Shown: positions 54,701 through 63,960 of the stretch, piece by piece
Layout: each line of letters begins with the position of its first letter
Position numbering within the stretch: the first letter of the stretch is position 1
Source of the DNA: Sepiola atlantica
Taxonomy: Eukaryota; Mollusca; Cephalopoda; Sepiida; Sepiolidae
Direction: 5' to 3'
Length of the DNA stretch: 64,000 bases
Assembly: GCA_963556195.1 (NCBI GenBank)
Contig: OY744547.1
Span: 1,530,701 to 1,594,700 of the forward strand
Position numbers and translations under genes: made by a program
Notes under the pieces: model-generated
The model's database searches: none
Told to the model about the DNA's origin: nothing
What the model saw: the letters and a program-made list of their open reading frames with translations, nothing else

Positions 54701-55319
54701 AACTGTCATCTTAAGCAGTTGAATATATTTCTTTTCTTTTTGCCGTGGCAATTTCATCAATATATGCCTGTGCAGTCATCCATCTTGTGCATTCCGGGTT
54801 TTTGTATGAAGCCATTTTCTACTCATCTTGATCATAAAATAAAAATGTCTACTCACCTATTTTAATATCTGGAACTTTCTTTTTTTTTTTTCTTTCTTTT
54901 TTTCTTAAATAAAAAGATGGAACTGAAATTATAAATGAATCGTTTTTTTTTTTTTAGTTTTTTTACCATTTTTTTTTTTTTACCAGATAATCTACTGTAT
55001 AAAAAGAGAAGTCGTCAGTTCGTTTCCAGTTAAAAGTCAGAAACCACATAAGAAAATAGGTGCCACCCCATTGTGTGTGTTTTGAGGAGGGGGGGGTAGG
55101 GTTATTAAGGTTTGGGTATTATTTACTCGCAAGAAGTTTTCACATGAGTCATTATTGCTCACTGGCAGAAACAGGTGGTGTTCCATGGAATCTGAGTAAC
55201 AAGTCACCCCAGATTTCCAGCACTCTCTACTTCTTTTGATAACCATTGCAAATCAGTTTTGCATTATCGCAACAGACGTTTACCATTGATTTCTCATGAT
55301 GATGACAATTGTTTTTTTC

Positions 55320-55610
55320 TGGTGCTACCAGATCAGGCTGTCTAAAAATACTGGCTTCCTGACTTAAAATGCACCAAACATTGATGTTATTGTTTTTTTC
55401 TCCCCTTTCTCTCAATCATGTTCTGCAAAGCCAAAAAAAAACAAACATTTTTCCTCTACAAGGCAACCAAACCAAACCCCATGAATAAATATTTGAAGAT
55501 ATAAAGAAATTGAAGCATAAAAACTTTTACCAAAATGACCGGATTTGGCATTAAATAACCCGAAAAGGGTTGATATGCCGTAAAGCAAAACAACCAACCT
55601 GTCTCTGAGG
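55320..55610 (-). repeat. Dispersed repeat V, copy 3
   Basis: GGTGCTACCAGATCAGGCTG, CACCAAACATTGATGTTATT, CTCAATCATGTTCTGCAAAG, CAAACCCCATGAATAAATAT and GGCATTAAATAACCCG. The minus-strand frame 55837-55412 preserves GHFGKSFYASISLYLQIFIH but no family is recognised. Confidence 0.65.
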
Positions 55611-56268
55611 CTTGAGTGGCAATAAACCTTCCCAAGATTCAAGTGGAGGTCTGAATGGTTTTCTTCCCACATCGTTAATATTTGTTCTTTGAAAAAAATG
55701 TCTTTATTTTTGTTCATTTCAATTTTTATGAATTGTTTTTTTAACTGTTTAAAACTGTTCGAATAACTCACTAAAAAATTGTTATTTCCTCCCCTTATTC
55801 TGCTCACTAAAATTGTTAACAGATTGAATTTTAACATTAAAATAAACTAATATAATAACAACTTATCAAAATAAATCTAACACACACCAAATAATTTACA
55901 ATATAACAACAATAATAATAAATAAATTTAATTGGAATTATTTCATAATTTAAGTTTATTTGCTGCAGGGTCACTGACATTTACTGCAGTAATCCAATGC
56001 AAATTATATTACCAGTGCTTAAGTCCACATGAGTTTCAGGAGATTTGAAACAATTACAATTTGATAAAGAGGTCTTACCTCGAAATATTATGGAACACGG
56101 TTACACACATTAGATTACTGTGTAGAAGTTGTGACTAAACAAGTAAAATTTATTTTTAAAAAAAGTCACTTTGTTTTTGTCTCCCTTCTCAACATTAACA
56201 TATTTCCACTTTGTGCATTGTGATAGACTTCTATGACTCTTTTATATAAATTTTTTTTTTTTTTTCAG

Positions 56269-56454
56269 ATTCTGCTGTATTTGGTCCAGCTTCAGTGACC
56301 AGTGGTCTGACCTTTCCGCACCTGGCTCATATACCAAGTGCTTTTTCCATGCTAGGTCACCCTCCTGGTTTTCCTCTACCACCATTTGGGGGTTTGGGGG
56401 CTCTAAATGATGGGCTAGGCAATCCCCTTAGGCACTCTCTCAACCCAGCCGCAG
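56269..56454 (+). CDS. Internal coding exon, possibly BAZ2-like N-terminal segment
   Basis: A long T-tract plus CAG at 56266-56268 gives the acceptor and GCAG|GTAAGT the donor. The 186-base exon is phase 1 at both ends, so it is skippable without frameshift. It encodes (N)SAVFGPASVTSGLTFPHLAH, then IPSAFSMLGHPPGFPLPPFG and GLGALNDGLG. The SAFxMxxHP...FGGLGxL pattern recalls the N-terminus of BAZ2B, a bromodomain/PHD chromatin-remodelling subunit; this is a weak resemblance by memory. The region is Pro/Gly-rich and likely disordered. It joins in phase to 16824-16903 across a 39-kb intron. Confidence 0.7.
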
Positions 56455-56527
56455 GTAAGTTTATGCAAATCATCCGTGTCGTTTTTGTCATTGTCGTCTT
56501 TTTTCTGTTTATCAATTTGTGTTTGTG

Positions 56528-56627
56528 ATGAAAATGAGAAAAGAGAAATTCACACTCGACAATTCAAATATATGTAGAGATAGAGAGTGACAACATATCT
56601 AATCATTACATATGTTGTCACTCTCTA

Positions 56628-56665
<38 letters not shown>

Positions 56666-57077
56666 AGGTGTACTAAAAGCGAACTTTTAGGGGAGGTAAA
56701 ACCTATTGTGAAGAGTATACAGCTCAATATCCAGGATAGAGCAGGTAGATATGAAGAAGAATGGAAAGGAATTAGAGAAGCAAAAGCCAAATCAAAATTC
56801 AATTTAATTGCTCAGAGCAAGGTATATTCCGCAAAAAGGAAATTTATTCAAGTTAAATTTTCCTTAAGCCAGGCTTTTCAAAGATCAAAATCTTATCATC
56901 AGAGGAAGTTGCTGGGATAGATAAGTTGGCAATGGCCAAGATTTAAAATTTAAAAAAAAGAAATAAAAGTTGTAGGGAAAGAAAATGCAGGGCAAAATTC
57001 TGCCCGAATGCAAGCAAATGTCCGATTGAATTGAATTTTGATTTGGCTTTTGCTTCTCTAATTCCTTTCCATTCTTC

Positions 57078-57117
<40 letters not shown>

Positions 57118-57150
57118 GAATTGTCGAGTGTTAATTTTCTCATTTTCAAA
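56528..57150. mobile_element. Fold-back element E2 with hammerhead in loop
   Basis: The outer ends pair (ACACTCGACAATTCAAATAT near 56552 with TTGAATTGTCGAGTGT near 57116). (TA)n lies at both sides (56634-56662, 57082-57111), and the inner arms 56750-56808 / 57024-57082 are nearly perfect inverses. The head AGCTCAATATCCAGGATAGA matches E1 and E3. The loop has a minus-strand hammerhead at 56860-56907. A separate perfect 20-bp hairpin (GATAGAGAGTGACAACATAT) lies at 56579-56630. No ORF of note. Confidence 0.65.
56860..56907 (-). ncRNA. Hammerhead ribozyme
   Basis: Minus strand: stem I TTCCT (56907-56903) with AGGAA (56864-56860). Core CTGATGA (56902-56896), then a U.U closing mismatch and 5-bp stem II AAGAT/ATCTT. 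GAAA (56879-56876), stem III AAGC/GCTT with a CTG loop, and A17 at 56865. All core residues are intact. Folded by hand; activity untested. Confidence 0.8.
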
Positions 57151-57229
57151 AATGTAATCATCTCACTTGGATGCTTGACAATACCACAAGGTTGAAATAA
57201 ATTATTGCATCGATATTATTTTATTTTTT

Positions 57230-57611
57230 ATATATAATAATAGAATTAACGATAAGTGAAGTATCGTAAAATGATCTATCGTGATAACGTAAAGCTCAAT
57301 ACGTTGAGTAGAGCAATCAATTTTAAAGAAGGAAAGATGAAGATAAAAAATTGCATCGGTCATTTATTTCTTTATCCCCCAACCTTTTCTGTTATTTCTT
57401 CAATTTTCAAAGTGAAATGGAACAGATAATATTTATTTATTATAAATACCACATTACCAAATTTTATCCTCTGACGAGAAGTTTTATCTTTGAAAAACCA
57501 TGGTTTAAGGATTAGTGTAACTCCTTGCATCTGAACTTTTCAATGGAATAAAATTTGTGTCAATTTTATGTAATTATATGCAATTTTTATCTTCATCTTT
57601 CCTTCTTTAAA

Positions 57612-57651
<40 letters not shown>
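57230..57651 (+). mobile_element. Fold-back element E3 with hammerhead in loop
   Basis: Head AAAGCTCAATACGTTGAGTA, then GAGCAATC. Arms 57319-57356 and 57578-57614 are inverse with one indel, and a (TA)n tract (57615-57650) abuts the right arm. The 220-base loop contains a hammerhead at 57466-57512. Same plan as E1 and E2 but unrelated arm sequence. It directly adjoins the tRNA/hammerhead repeat. Confidence 0.65.
57466..57512 (+). ncRNA. Hammerhead ribozyme
   Basis: Stem I ATCCT (57466-57470) with AGGAT (57508-57512). Core CTGACGA (57471-57477), a 4-bp stem II GAAG/CTTT including a G.U pair, and GAAA at 57492-57495. Stem III AAACC/GGTTT with a two-base loop, then A17 at 57507. Every conserved core position is present. 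Confidence 0.8.
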
Positions 57652-57653
<2 letters not shown>

Positions 57654-57655
57654 AT

Positions 57656-57698
57656 CCACATACAGACTGTTTCGCTGTTTCACAGCTCATCAGTGCGG
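57656..57698 (-). ncRNA. Hammerhead ribozyme, tandem copy 1
   Basis: Stem I CCGCA (57698-57694) with TGTGG (57660-57656). CTGATGA (57693-57687), a perfect 5-bp stem II GCTGT/ACAGC with a GAA loop, and GAAA (57673-57670). Stem III ACAG/CTGT with a one-base loop (or 3 bp with three), then A17 at 57661. Intact core. Confidence 0.9.
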
Positions 57699-57943
57699 CT
57701 AGACCAGTTAGTGTCTCAAGCCGGGATCAAAACGCAACCGTTGACAGTCGGCGATGCTAACCCCTACGCCATCATACGACACTGACTGAATGTAAGTGAT
57801 ATCTTAATGTAACGAAATGTAAACATTGCAAATGCCTGAGCTCGAAATTAGTTTTACCTAATGAGCATTGCCTTAAAGCTAATGGCCGTTGACGATACCC
57901 TTACAAAAATAAGCTCTACCCGGAGGGAGCTTTTTATAGTCAT

Positions 57944-57986
57944 CCACATACAGACTGTTTCGCTGTTTCACAGCTCATCAGTGCGG
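57944..57986 (-). ncRNA. Hammerhead ribozyme, tandem copy 2
   Basis: Identical to the 57656-57698 motif over the whole ribozyme. Cleavage site after the base complementary to 57950, leaving A17 at 57949. Conservation of the ribozyme while the adjacent tRNA-like part has an indel and substitutions suggests recent origin or functional constraint. Confidence 0.9.
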
Positions 57987-58069
57987 CTAGACCAGTTAGT
58001 GTCTCAAGCCGGGATCGAAACGCAACCGTCGAGCTGACAGTCGGTGATGCTAACCCCTACGCCATATAT

Positions 58070-58560
58070 ATATATATATATATATAATGCATGTATGCAC
58101 AATGGTAGTAACATTAATTGACATGGTACGTGACATCACTGCTAATCTGCACTTTAAAATGCCAAAGAAGATTAATTGAAACTAATTCTGAGAAAAAATC
58201 GAATTTCACTGACAAATTTGTCATTTTTAAAGATTAATATTTACAAAAAAAAAAAAAAAAGCAAAGAAAAAAAAATCCATTTTTTTCAAAATGTCATTTT
58301 TATTGCTATTCTCAAGTATTTACTTATTTCGCGATTTGTGTCAAATTATTAAGTGGTCAATTTCCTTCCAAGTATGTTTTTTTAATATTTTTTTTTTTAA
58401 AGAAAGCGAAAACTTAATCTCCAGTCTGATGGAACAGACTCAGTTATAGAATTCATGGAGAAATCTGAAACTGAGAATTCAAAGAAGGAACATACAAAAC
58501 TTGCATGAACTAAAAGAATATTTTCGTGAAAAATAGAAAAATATTAGCCAAGAATCATGC
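58070..58560. other. AT-rich stretch
   Basis: (TA)n at 58066-58085, A and T homopolymers (58243-58275, 58378-58400), and no gene recognised. Confidence 0.5.
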
Positions 58561-58564
58561 AAGA

Positions 58565-58935
58565 ATTGGCTAAGATCAAAGTGTAGTATCTGTTCCGATG
58601 GATACTACACCCCATAAACTGGTATTGTCTTGGCCTTCGGGGCTTGATTTACGCCGGTCTATGGGTTGGTCCTGTGCAGTTCTAGGAGGTCCACCCTCCC
58701 AGGCTTTGCCTCCCCTCTTTGGAGAGGAGTAAGTTTATTGCTTACTGCCTGAGGCGCCCCTACCGGGGAATGCCGACGGGGCTGCCCAGGCAATTTTTAA
58801 TGGCCAGAGTGCTCACCTTCTCGGGCGCTGGCTTTTCAAATCCCACTTTCCCGACCCGACCTTGGGTCACATCTTACCTTGTGGGAGTAAGATAAAACTG
58901 GCCTTGTGCCTAACCTCCTGGAGAGGAGGTAAATA
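58565..58935 (+). mobile_element. U2-headed SINE, copy 4
   Basis: TTGGCTAAGATCAAAGTGTA and GTATCTGTTCCGATGGATAC (U2 nucleotides about 18-45), then the full body: GCAGTTCTAGGAGGTCCACC, GCCTGAGGCGCCCCTACCGG, CCTTCTCGGGCGCTGG, GGCCTTGTGCCTAACCTCC. The first ~12 bases of the head are lost. It keeps the GGCCAGAGTGCTCACC segment also present at 28640 but absent from 49565, so at least two subtypes exist. Confidence 0.85.
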
Positions 58936-59099
58936 AATACTCTCAACACATATAGGCTGTAATTAGCAACAATGGTTACATGACGAAAATATTAATGGAT
59001 GATGAAATTAAACTTTTGCACTTTGAAACATCGTTTAAATTTGAATTTTAGTTTAGAAAATTGTAGAAAACCAAATAACAATGTGTTGTTTTTTTTTTC

Positions 59100-59275
59100 T
59101 TTCTCTAAAATAAATTTATATATCATAAGATTGAACAAGCTTTCAGCTCTTAAAAAGTCATTTTCTAAGTTGAAACATTCAAAAGAAAAAAAAATGTCTC
59201 AACTTGAAAATGACTTTTTTTAAAGTCAAAAGCTTGTTCAATCGTAAAATATATAAATTTATTTTAGAGAAAAAA
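59100..59275. repeat. Fold-back repeat with ~75-bp arms
   Basis: CTCTAAAATAAATTTATATA, GATTGAACAAGCTTT and AAAAAGTCATTTTC...AAGTTGA in the left arm are mirrored in the right arm (59195-59270), with a ~15-base loop. Imperfect but strong. Probably a small palindromic element. Confidence 0.75.
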
Positions 59276-59509
59276 AAAAACGTTTTTTTTTTTTTGTTGT
59301 TGAAAATATATGGAAAAGTTCACCGTTGAAGGCGCCATGAAAATTATAGCAGCAAGTTCAAAAGTGGTAATTCCAGGAAAGATTGGCGTCTAAAGATAGT
59401 AAAATCCGTTGAATTTTGGAGAGATCAACTAATTTTTTTTATTTGAAAACACCTTGTTTTGAAAAACTGAGGATATATGTCAGCTTGTAAAACGAATGTT
59501 AAACCTAAT

Positions 59510-59586
59510 ATGATGATGGTGATGATGATGGTTAGGTGATGATGATGGTTAGGGTTAGGTGATGATGATGATGATGATGATGATGG
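59510..59586. repeat. (GAT)n microsatellite with TTAGGG-like units
   Basis: GATGATGATGG iterations mixed with TTAGGTGATG and TTAGGGTTAGG. Low complexity. A CAG repeat of about five units lies at 59850-59864. No coding sequence in 59275-60040. Confidence 0.85.
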
Positions 59587-60039
59587 CGTACGTTTAGTCG
59601 AGTGAAGCTTTAACGAGAAATGTAGGCTGTATAATTTTAAAAACTTTTCTACCATACACAATTACGTCGGCTAGTGTTGTCATCTTTAATTTTCGATTTT
59701 ATATTGAAAAAGGTTAAACGGGAACAAAATGGAGACAAAAGAAATTTGTGCAGAAAACAAAAATAAACAATTTATGAATAAAATTAATCGAAAACTAAAT
59801 GTAGAATTAAAAATACATTTTTTTTTTTTTCTATTTAAAATTTTGAACAGCAGCAGCAGCAGCTGTTGTCGCTATTTTTAGTCGTCTGCTTATTGATTGT
59901 GAAAAAATAATGAATGCATAAAACTAGGGATGTCTTTCTTTTTACTTTTTAAAATGTATTTAATTTTTATTTTTAATATACATTAAGAGGCGAAATAATT
60001 ATAGAGGAGGAAGAAAAATAAATATTTGTACGTGTTATC

Positions 60040-60200
60040 AAGATTATTCTCATCTTGGTTTTTATTTTGATAACGTTTCAGCCGATGTAACTTCCTCAGT
60101 TACGCCTTGTCAAACTCTGGAGAAACTATACAGCGTTTCAAACTTTAACATTTATTGAATCCATGGGAGTAGGTTGTTCTCGTTCCATCAGCCACAACCT
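60040..60200 (-). mobile_element. SINE-G fragment
   Basis: Plus-strand text ATTCTCATCTTGGTTTTTAT, AACGTTTCAGCCGATGTAAC, TTGTCAAACTCTGGAGAAAC and CCATGGGAGTAGGTTGTTCT is the inverse of the family tail and body. Confidence 0.6.
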
Positions 60201-60235
60201 GGTAGAAGTAATAAGATTAAATCTGGACACCATAG

Positions 60236-60568
60236 AGAGATGTGTTAGGGTTAATATTAGGGTTCAGGGATGTGTTAGGGTTATAGAGATGTGTTAGGGG
60301 ATGGGTTAGGGTTAATATTAGGGTTCGGGGGGATGGGTTAGGGTTAGAGAGATGTGTTAGAATTAGGGTTAATATTAGGGTTCGGGGGATGGGTTAGAGT
60401 TAGAGAGATGTGTTAGGGTTAGGGTTAGAGAGAGATGTGTTAGGGTTAATATTAGGGTTCGGGGGAATGGGTTAGGGTTAGAGAGATGTGTTAGGGTTAA
60501 TATTAGGGTTCAGGGGAATGGGTTAGGGTTAGAGTGATGTGTTAGGGTTAATATTAGGGTTCGGGTTA
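60236..60568. repeat. Telomere-like tandem array inside LINE B
   Basis: Irregular units of GTTAGGGTTAATATTAGGGT, TCGGGGGATGG and GTTAGGGTTAGAGAGATGT repeat about six times. The unit includes the LINE-derived GAGAGATGTGT, so the array grew by tandem duplication after a TTAGGG-rich piece joined the LINE. Confidence 0.8.
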
Positions 60569-60631
60569 GAGAGATGTGTGCAACAAAGGAAACTTTTGAT
60601 GCTATGGCCATGATGAACGAATGGACGTGAG

Positions 60632-60900
60632 TTTTTTTTTGCTTTTTCTTTTTCTTTTTATGGAAATCGCTCCAGACAATGCATGAAGCCACTTGATGTA
60701 AAGAGCTTTAAAAAAAACATACTACTTCAAGGTCAAAAACTAGCCAACAATAAGTGTTGGATGGATAGATTCCAACCCAGAAAACAGCAGTTCTCCCCCC
60801 TTTGTCAGAAACATCGCTCATGAAATTTGAGGACTAAAGGACAAAATAAGGGAAGCAAGAGTTACGAAGCTGCCAAAAGCATACCCAAGGTCCACTTTCT
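60632..60900 (+). repeat. Dispersed repeat W, copy 2
   Basis: TTTATGGAAATCGCTCCAGA, CATGAAGCCACTTGATGT, CTCCCCCCTTTGTCAGAAAC, GAGGACTAAAGGACAAAATA and TCCACTTTCTATTCTTCTAG. Inserted between LINE B blocks that are continuous in other copies. A third end fragment is at 19903-19945. Confidence 0.6.
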
Positions 60901-61189
60901 ATTCTTCTAGTTCTTGGGATAGTAGATGTAGAACAGTTGAGGTAGCAGGATCAGTTGGTAGGGTAAGGCCGAGGAAAACATGGGAGGAAGTGATAAGGAT
61001 GGACTTAAGAGGGATAAATAAAGACCCGGCCAGAGATAGGTTAGTTTGGAAGTCAATTGTTTTTAATCCGTCCAACATGTGCGAGTGTGCAAAACGGACA
61101 TTACATGGATATGATTGAAGTATTCATTATTATGTTAGTTTTAGTTAGTATCGCCTGTAGTGAGGATTGAACCTTCAACCTCCAGAAGA

Positions 61190-61505
61190 CTATCACTGAG
61201 AACTGATTGCTCTGGTTCCCCCTCGATGTAATAGACCCGACCAACCCGACAATCAGTTAAAATCCCATCCATTCACTGTTGACATTCCCAGATGCCGGAG
61301 AGCTTTCTAGTCAAATAGCTTCTTTCCCTGAGCTGCCAGCTTTTGGAACTCGCTCCCTGTTTCCATGACTGTACCGACATGCAGAAATTTAAATGTAATT
61401 TAAACAAACATCTTGCTGCACAATTCCTCTCTCTTGGGATGCCCCATTAAATTTCTGGAACCTAATCCACAGTATCCCCTTACGTCTCCGTGGCACTAAC
61501 TCAAC
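61190..61505 (+). pseudogene. LINE A fragment
   Basis: CTGATTGCTCTGGTTCCCCC, CCATCCATTCACTGTTGA, GATGCCGGAGAGC, ATAGCTTCTTTCCCTGAGCT and the 3' CCCCTTACGTCTCCGTGGCA follow the A-family order. Heavily decayed. Confidence 0.65.
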
Positions 61506-61509
61506 TTCA

Positions 61510-62780
61510 AAAAGAAAAAAAAAATCATAGTTTCCACATGTTAAAACTATACAGGTCGGTAAAGAATTCAATTAACTATCCTAATTATCCCCCTTTAATG
61601 ATTATTTTAACTTGCTTCTCATTCTTGCCATCTGTTGATTCGAACCTATATTTGCAATAGCAACATTTAAACCTAAATATTAAATAAAATTTAAAAAATA
61701 AATAAAATAAAATTTAAAAAATTAAAAAATCTAAATATTAATATTTTAAAGATTAACTAATTTAATTAATCTTGATAATTTATAGCATAATTTAATTTTT
61801 TCTTGTCACAATTGTTTGCGAGCCTTCTCTTTCTTTCTGCGAATCTCATGTTTTGAATAGCGGCGTCCATCTTGATTTTCCTCATCTGACCCGTCCGATC
61901 CAATATTTTGTTGCTTTTTGTTTTTTTTTTGAAAAAGAGAGGTTGTTACTCTCGAAATGATTAAAGTTTCTACCATTCCGGACCTTTAAATATTTTTCAA
62001 TTTACTGTCTTTATATTTAAAATCTTTTGAAATATAAATAAATTGATCCGAGATTTATACACTTATACCGTCTCCTGTCATTTATTTTTGTTCATCCCAT
62101 ATTCCACCTTCCGGTGTTCAACATTGCATTGCTCCTGCCTCGGAATTCTCACCTTCATACTTACTTGTTTATCAGCAATGCTTCAAGCAAACTAGCATTT
62201 CCTTTTATTTATTTATTTATATTTTTGGGGGGAGGGGGGGTTCTCGATTGTCAACTATTCTGTACTTTACTGTTTTTCTTTGTAATTAGAGAAAAAAAAA
62301 TCTAAATTCAGTCGCATTTCTTTATGACTGTTTAAATGTGTAATATTTCTCACAGTTTATGAGTAATTCTTAAAATTATGACAAAGCTTCTCGGGTTAAT
62401 GGCGGTTTTCTTTACCTGAGTAAAATCTTGGCGTTGATGGTTTTTGTTACGTTTTTTAGCTAATGTATTCTTTATTCTTTCTCGGGTGTAGAATTCATCC
62501 AATCATAACGCAAGCTTCCTTTTCCTGATATCATTCGATCTCGGGTGTCAGATTCTCATCAGCTATTTCATATCATTGTCCTTTTTAGAATCTGAACAAA
62601 AATTTGTGTAAAACATTTTTTTTTTTGTTTTTTAAAAATCTATATAAATAGATTTTAACATTCGTTGTGCACTCCTGAAACAGCAATTAAATGCTGTTTT
62701 AGTACTTGTATATTTTTATAAGCAGATCAAGTGAGATTTTCATCTAAAAAAAAAAAAAATATATATTTAAAAAGGAAGTA
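61510..62780. other. AT-rich non-coding stretch
   Basis: No gene recognised. It contains an inverted copy of the 7654/50350 leader near 62175-62196 and three TTCTCGGGTnnnAGA-like blocks between 62388 and 62550. A G-run lies near 62227-62239. Confidence 0.45.
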
Positions 62781-63009
62781 AATCTTTGCTCTTGGTTATC
62801 TCCCTTGCTCACAGAGATTATGAGAGAGAGTTATGTCCCTTGCATCATTCCAGACGGGAGACATTTTGGTTTAGATGTATCGCACAGCCCTCTTCAACTT
62901 TGTCTCAACTAATAACTAATTCTTTCTTCGGTTGTAAATGGAGAATAAATGTTCTGCAGAAGAGTTTTTATTCAATTCATTTGTTTATATTCGTCGTCCT
63001 ATATCTCAC

Positions 63010-63370
63010 AAATACCACCATTTCACTTCAGAGAGGGGGAAAAACCATTGTGCATGAGAAAAAGCAAACGGGTTAGACTTCATTCTTTGTCTCCGCAATT
63101 TTATATCACCCGCGTCTTGATTTGTTAATCCCAATTGTCCCAACTGTTTCCAATTCCTTTGAGGTCTACCCACATTTTGTGGATCACCTATGTCCGCTAA
63201 AAGAAATTTCCTTCGATCTTCTGAATGCATCCTCTGTACATGACTGAACCCATTTAACCTTTGGATAAAATCTTCCAGATCGATGAACCACAACTTTTCC
63301 AGATCGATGAACCACAACTTTTCCAGTGACGAATTTGTTCTTCCAATCATAAATCTCCAATTAAACAAAA
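63010..63370 (-). pseudogene. LINE-like C-terminal fragment
   Basis: The minus-strand frame 63368-63006 includes FSHVQRMHSEDRRKFLLADI, GDPQNVGRPQRNWKQLGQLG. The order H-V-x-R-M...G-R-P-x-x-N-W resembles the C-terminal domain of LINE polyproteins, but a different family from LINE B next door. Contains a perfect 24-base tandem duplication (CAGATCGATGAACCACAACT). Confidence 0.5.
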
Positions 63371-63379
63371 ATTCTTCTT

Positions 63380-63570
63380 CTCAATCATGTTCTGCAAAGC
63401 CAAAAACAAAAACAATTTTCCTCTACAAAACAACCAAACCAAACCTCATGAATAGATATTTGAACATATAAAGAACTTGAAGCATAAAAACTTTTGCCAA
63501 AATTACCGGATTTGGTATTAAATAACCCAAGGAGGGTTGATATGCCGTAAAACAAAACAACCAATCTTTT
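63380..63570 (-). repeat. Dispersed repeat V, copy 4
   Basis: CTCAATCATGTTCTGCAAAG, CAACCAAACCAAACCTCATG, GGTATTAAATAACCCAAGG and TTGATATGCCGTAAAACAA. The same text as the copies at 15800, 21250 and 55410. Confidence 0.65.
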
Positions 63571-63579
63571 TATTTTCTT

Positions 63580-63960
63580 TTTTTTTATTTTCTTTTTTTT
63601 TCTCCTTTTTTTTTCTTTTTCTTTCTTTTTCTTCTTCCATGTATTGGACAGCTTTAAGTATTAATTTCCAAAGTAATCTATCTCTGGACAGGTCTTTATT
63701 TATCCCCGTTTCGCTCAGGTCCATTATCACTTCCTCCCGTGTTTTCCTTGGCCTTCTCCTGTGAACTGAACCTGCTGCCTCAACTGTTCCACATCTACTA
63801 ACCCAAGAAAACTCATCCATTCTTTCAACATGACCATACCATCGAAGTCTCCTGTTCTGCACACATCTCCCCATAATGTCCAGATTCAATCCTCCATCTG
63901 AGCTCATCCTAACTAAGCCTGTCATTTCTTTCCATGCAACGCATGTCCTCAACCCTTACT
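63580..63960 (-). pseudogene. LINE B C-terminal fragment, open
   Basis: The minus-strand frame from 63952 reads MGRCVQNRRLRWYGHVERMD, SVHRRRPRKTREEVIMDLSE, DLSRDRLLWKLILKAVQYME, then enters a Lys/Glu tail encoded by a T-rich tract. It keeps the GHVERMD and RPRKT hallmarks in one frame, so it is the least damaged B copy, but it lacks the RT domain. Confidence 0.85.

Larger units (their letters stand above)
57651..58066 (-). mobile_element. Tandem tRNA-like/hammerhead repeat (retrozyme-like)
   Basis: Two copies of a block (57651-57783 and 57939-58066), offset by exactly 288 bases. On the minus strand each has an A box (TGGCGTAGGGGTTAGCAT), a B box (GCGTTTCGATCCCGG; one mismatch in copy 1), then a complete hammerhead. 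One 288-base unit therefore runs from cleavage site to cleavage site. Copy 1 lacks five bases (CGAGC) in the tRNA-like part. The array is cut by (TA)n on both sides. No protein. The layout is that of Sm-alpha SINE-like elements or animal retrozymes, which are mobilised in trans. Confidence 0.75.
60200..61110 (+). pseudogene. LINE B fragment split by two insertions
   Basis: AAGATTAAATCTGGACACCA and AGAGAGATGTGT begin the SDDLRGRLNL...GRCVQ segment. The TTAGGG-like array intervenes, and GAGATGTGTGCAACAAAGGA resumes it. Repeat W then sits inside (about 60630-60900). TTCTTGGGATAGTAGATGTA through GACCCGGCCAGAGATAGG to CCAACATGTGCGAGTGTGC completes the fragment. No open frame of length. Confidence 0.7.
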
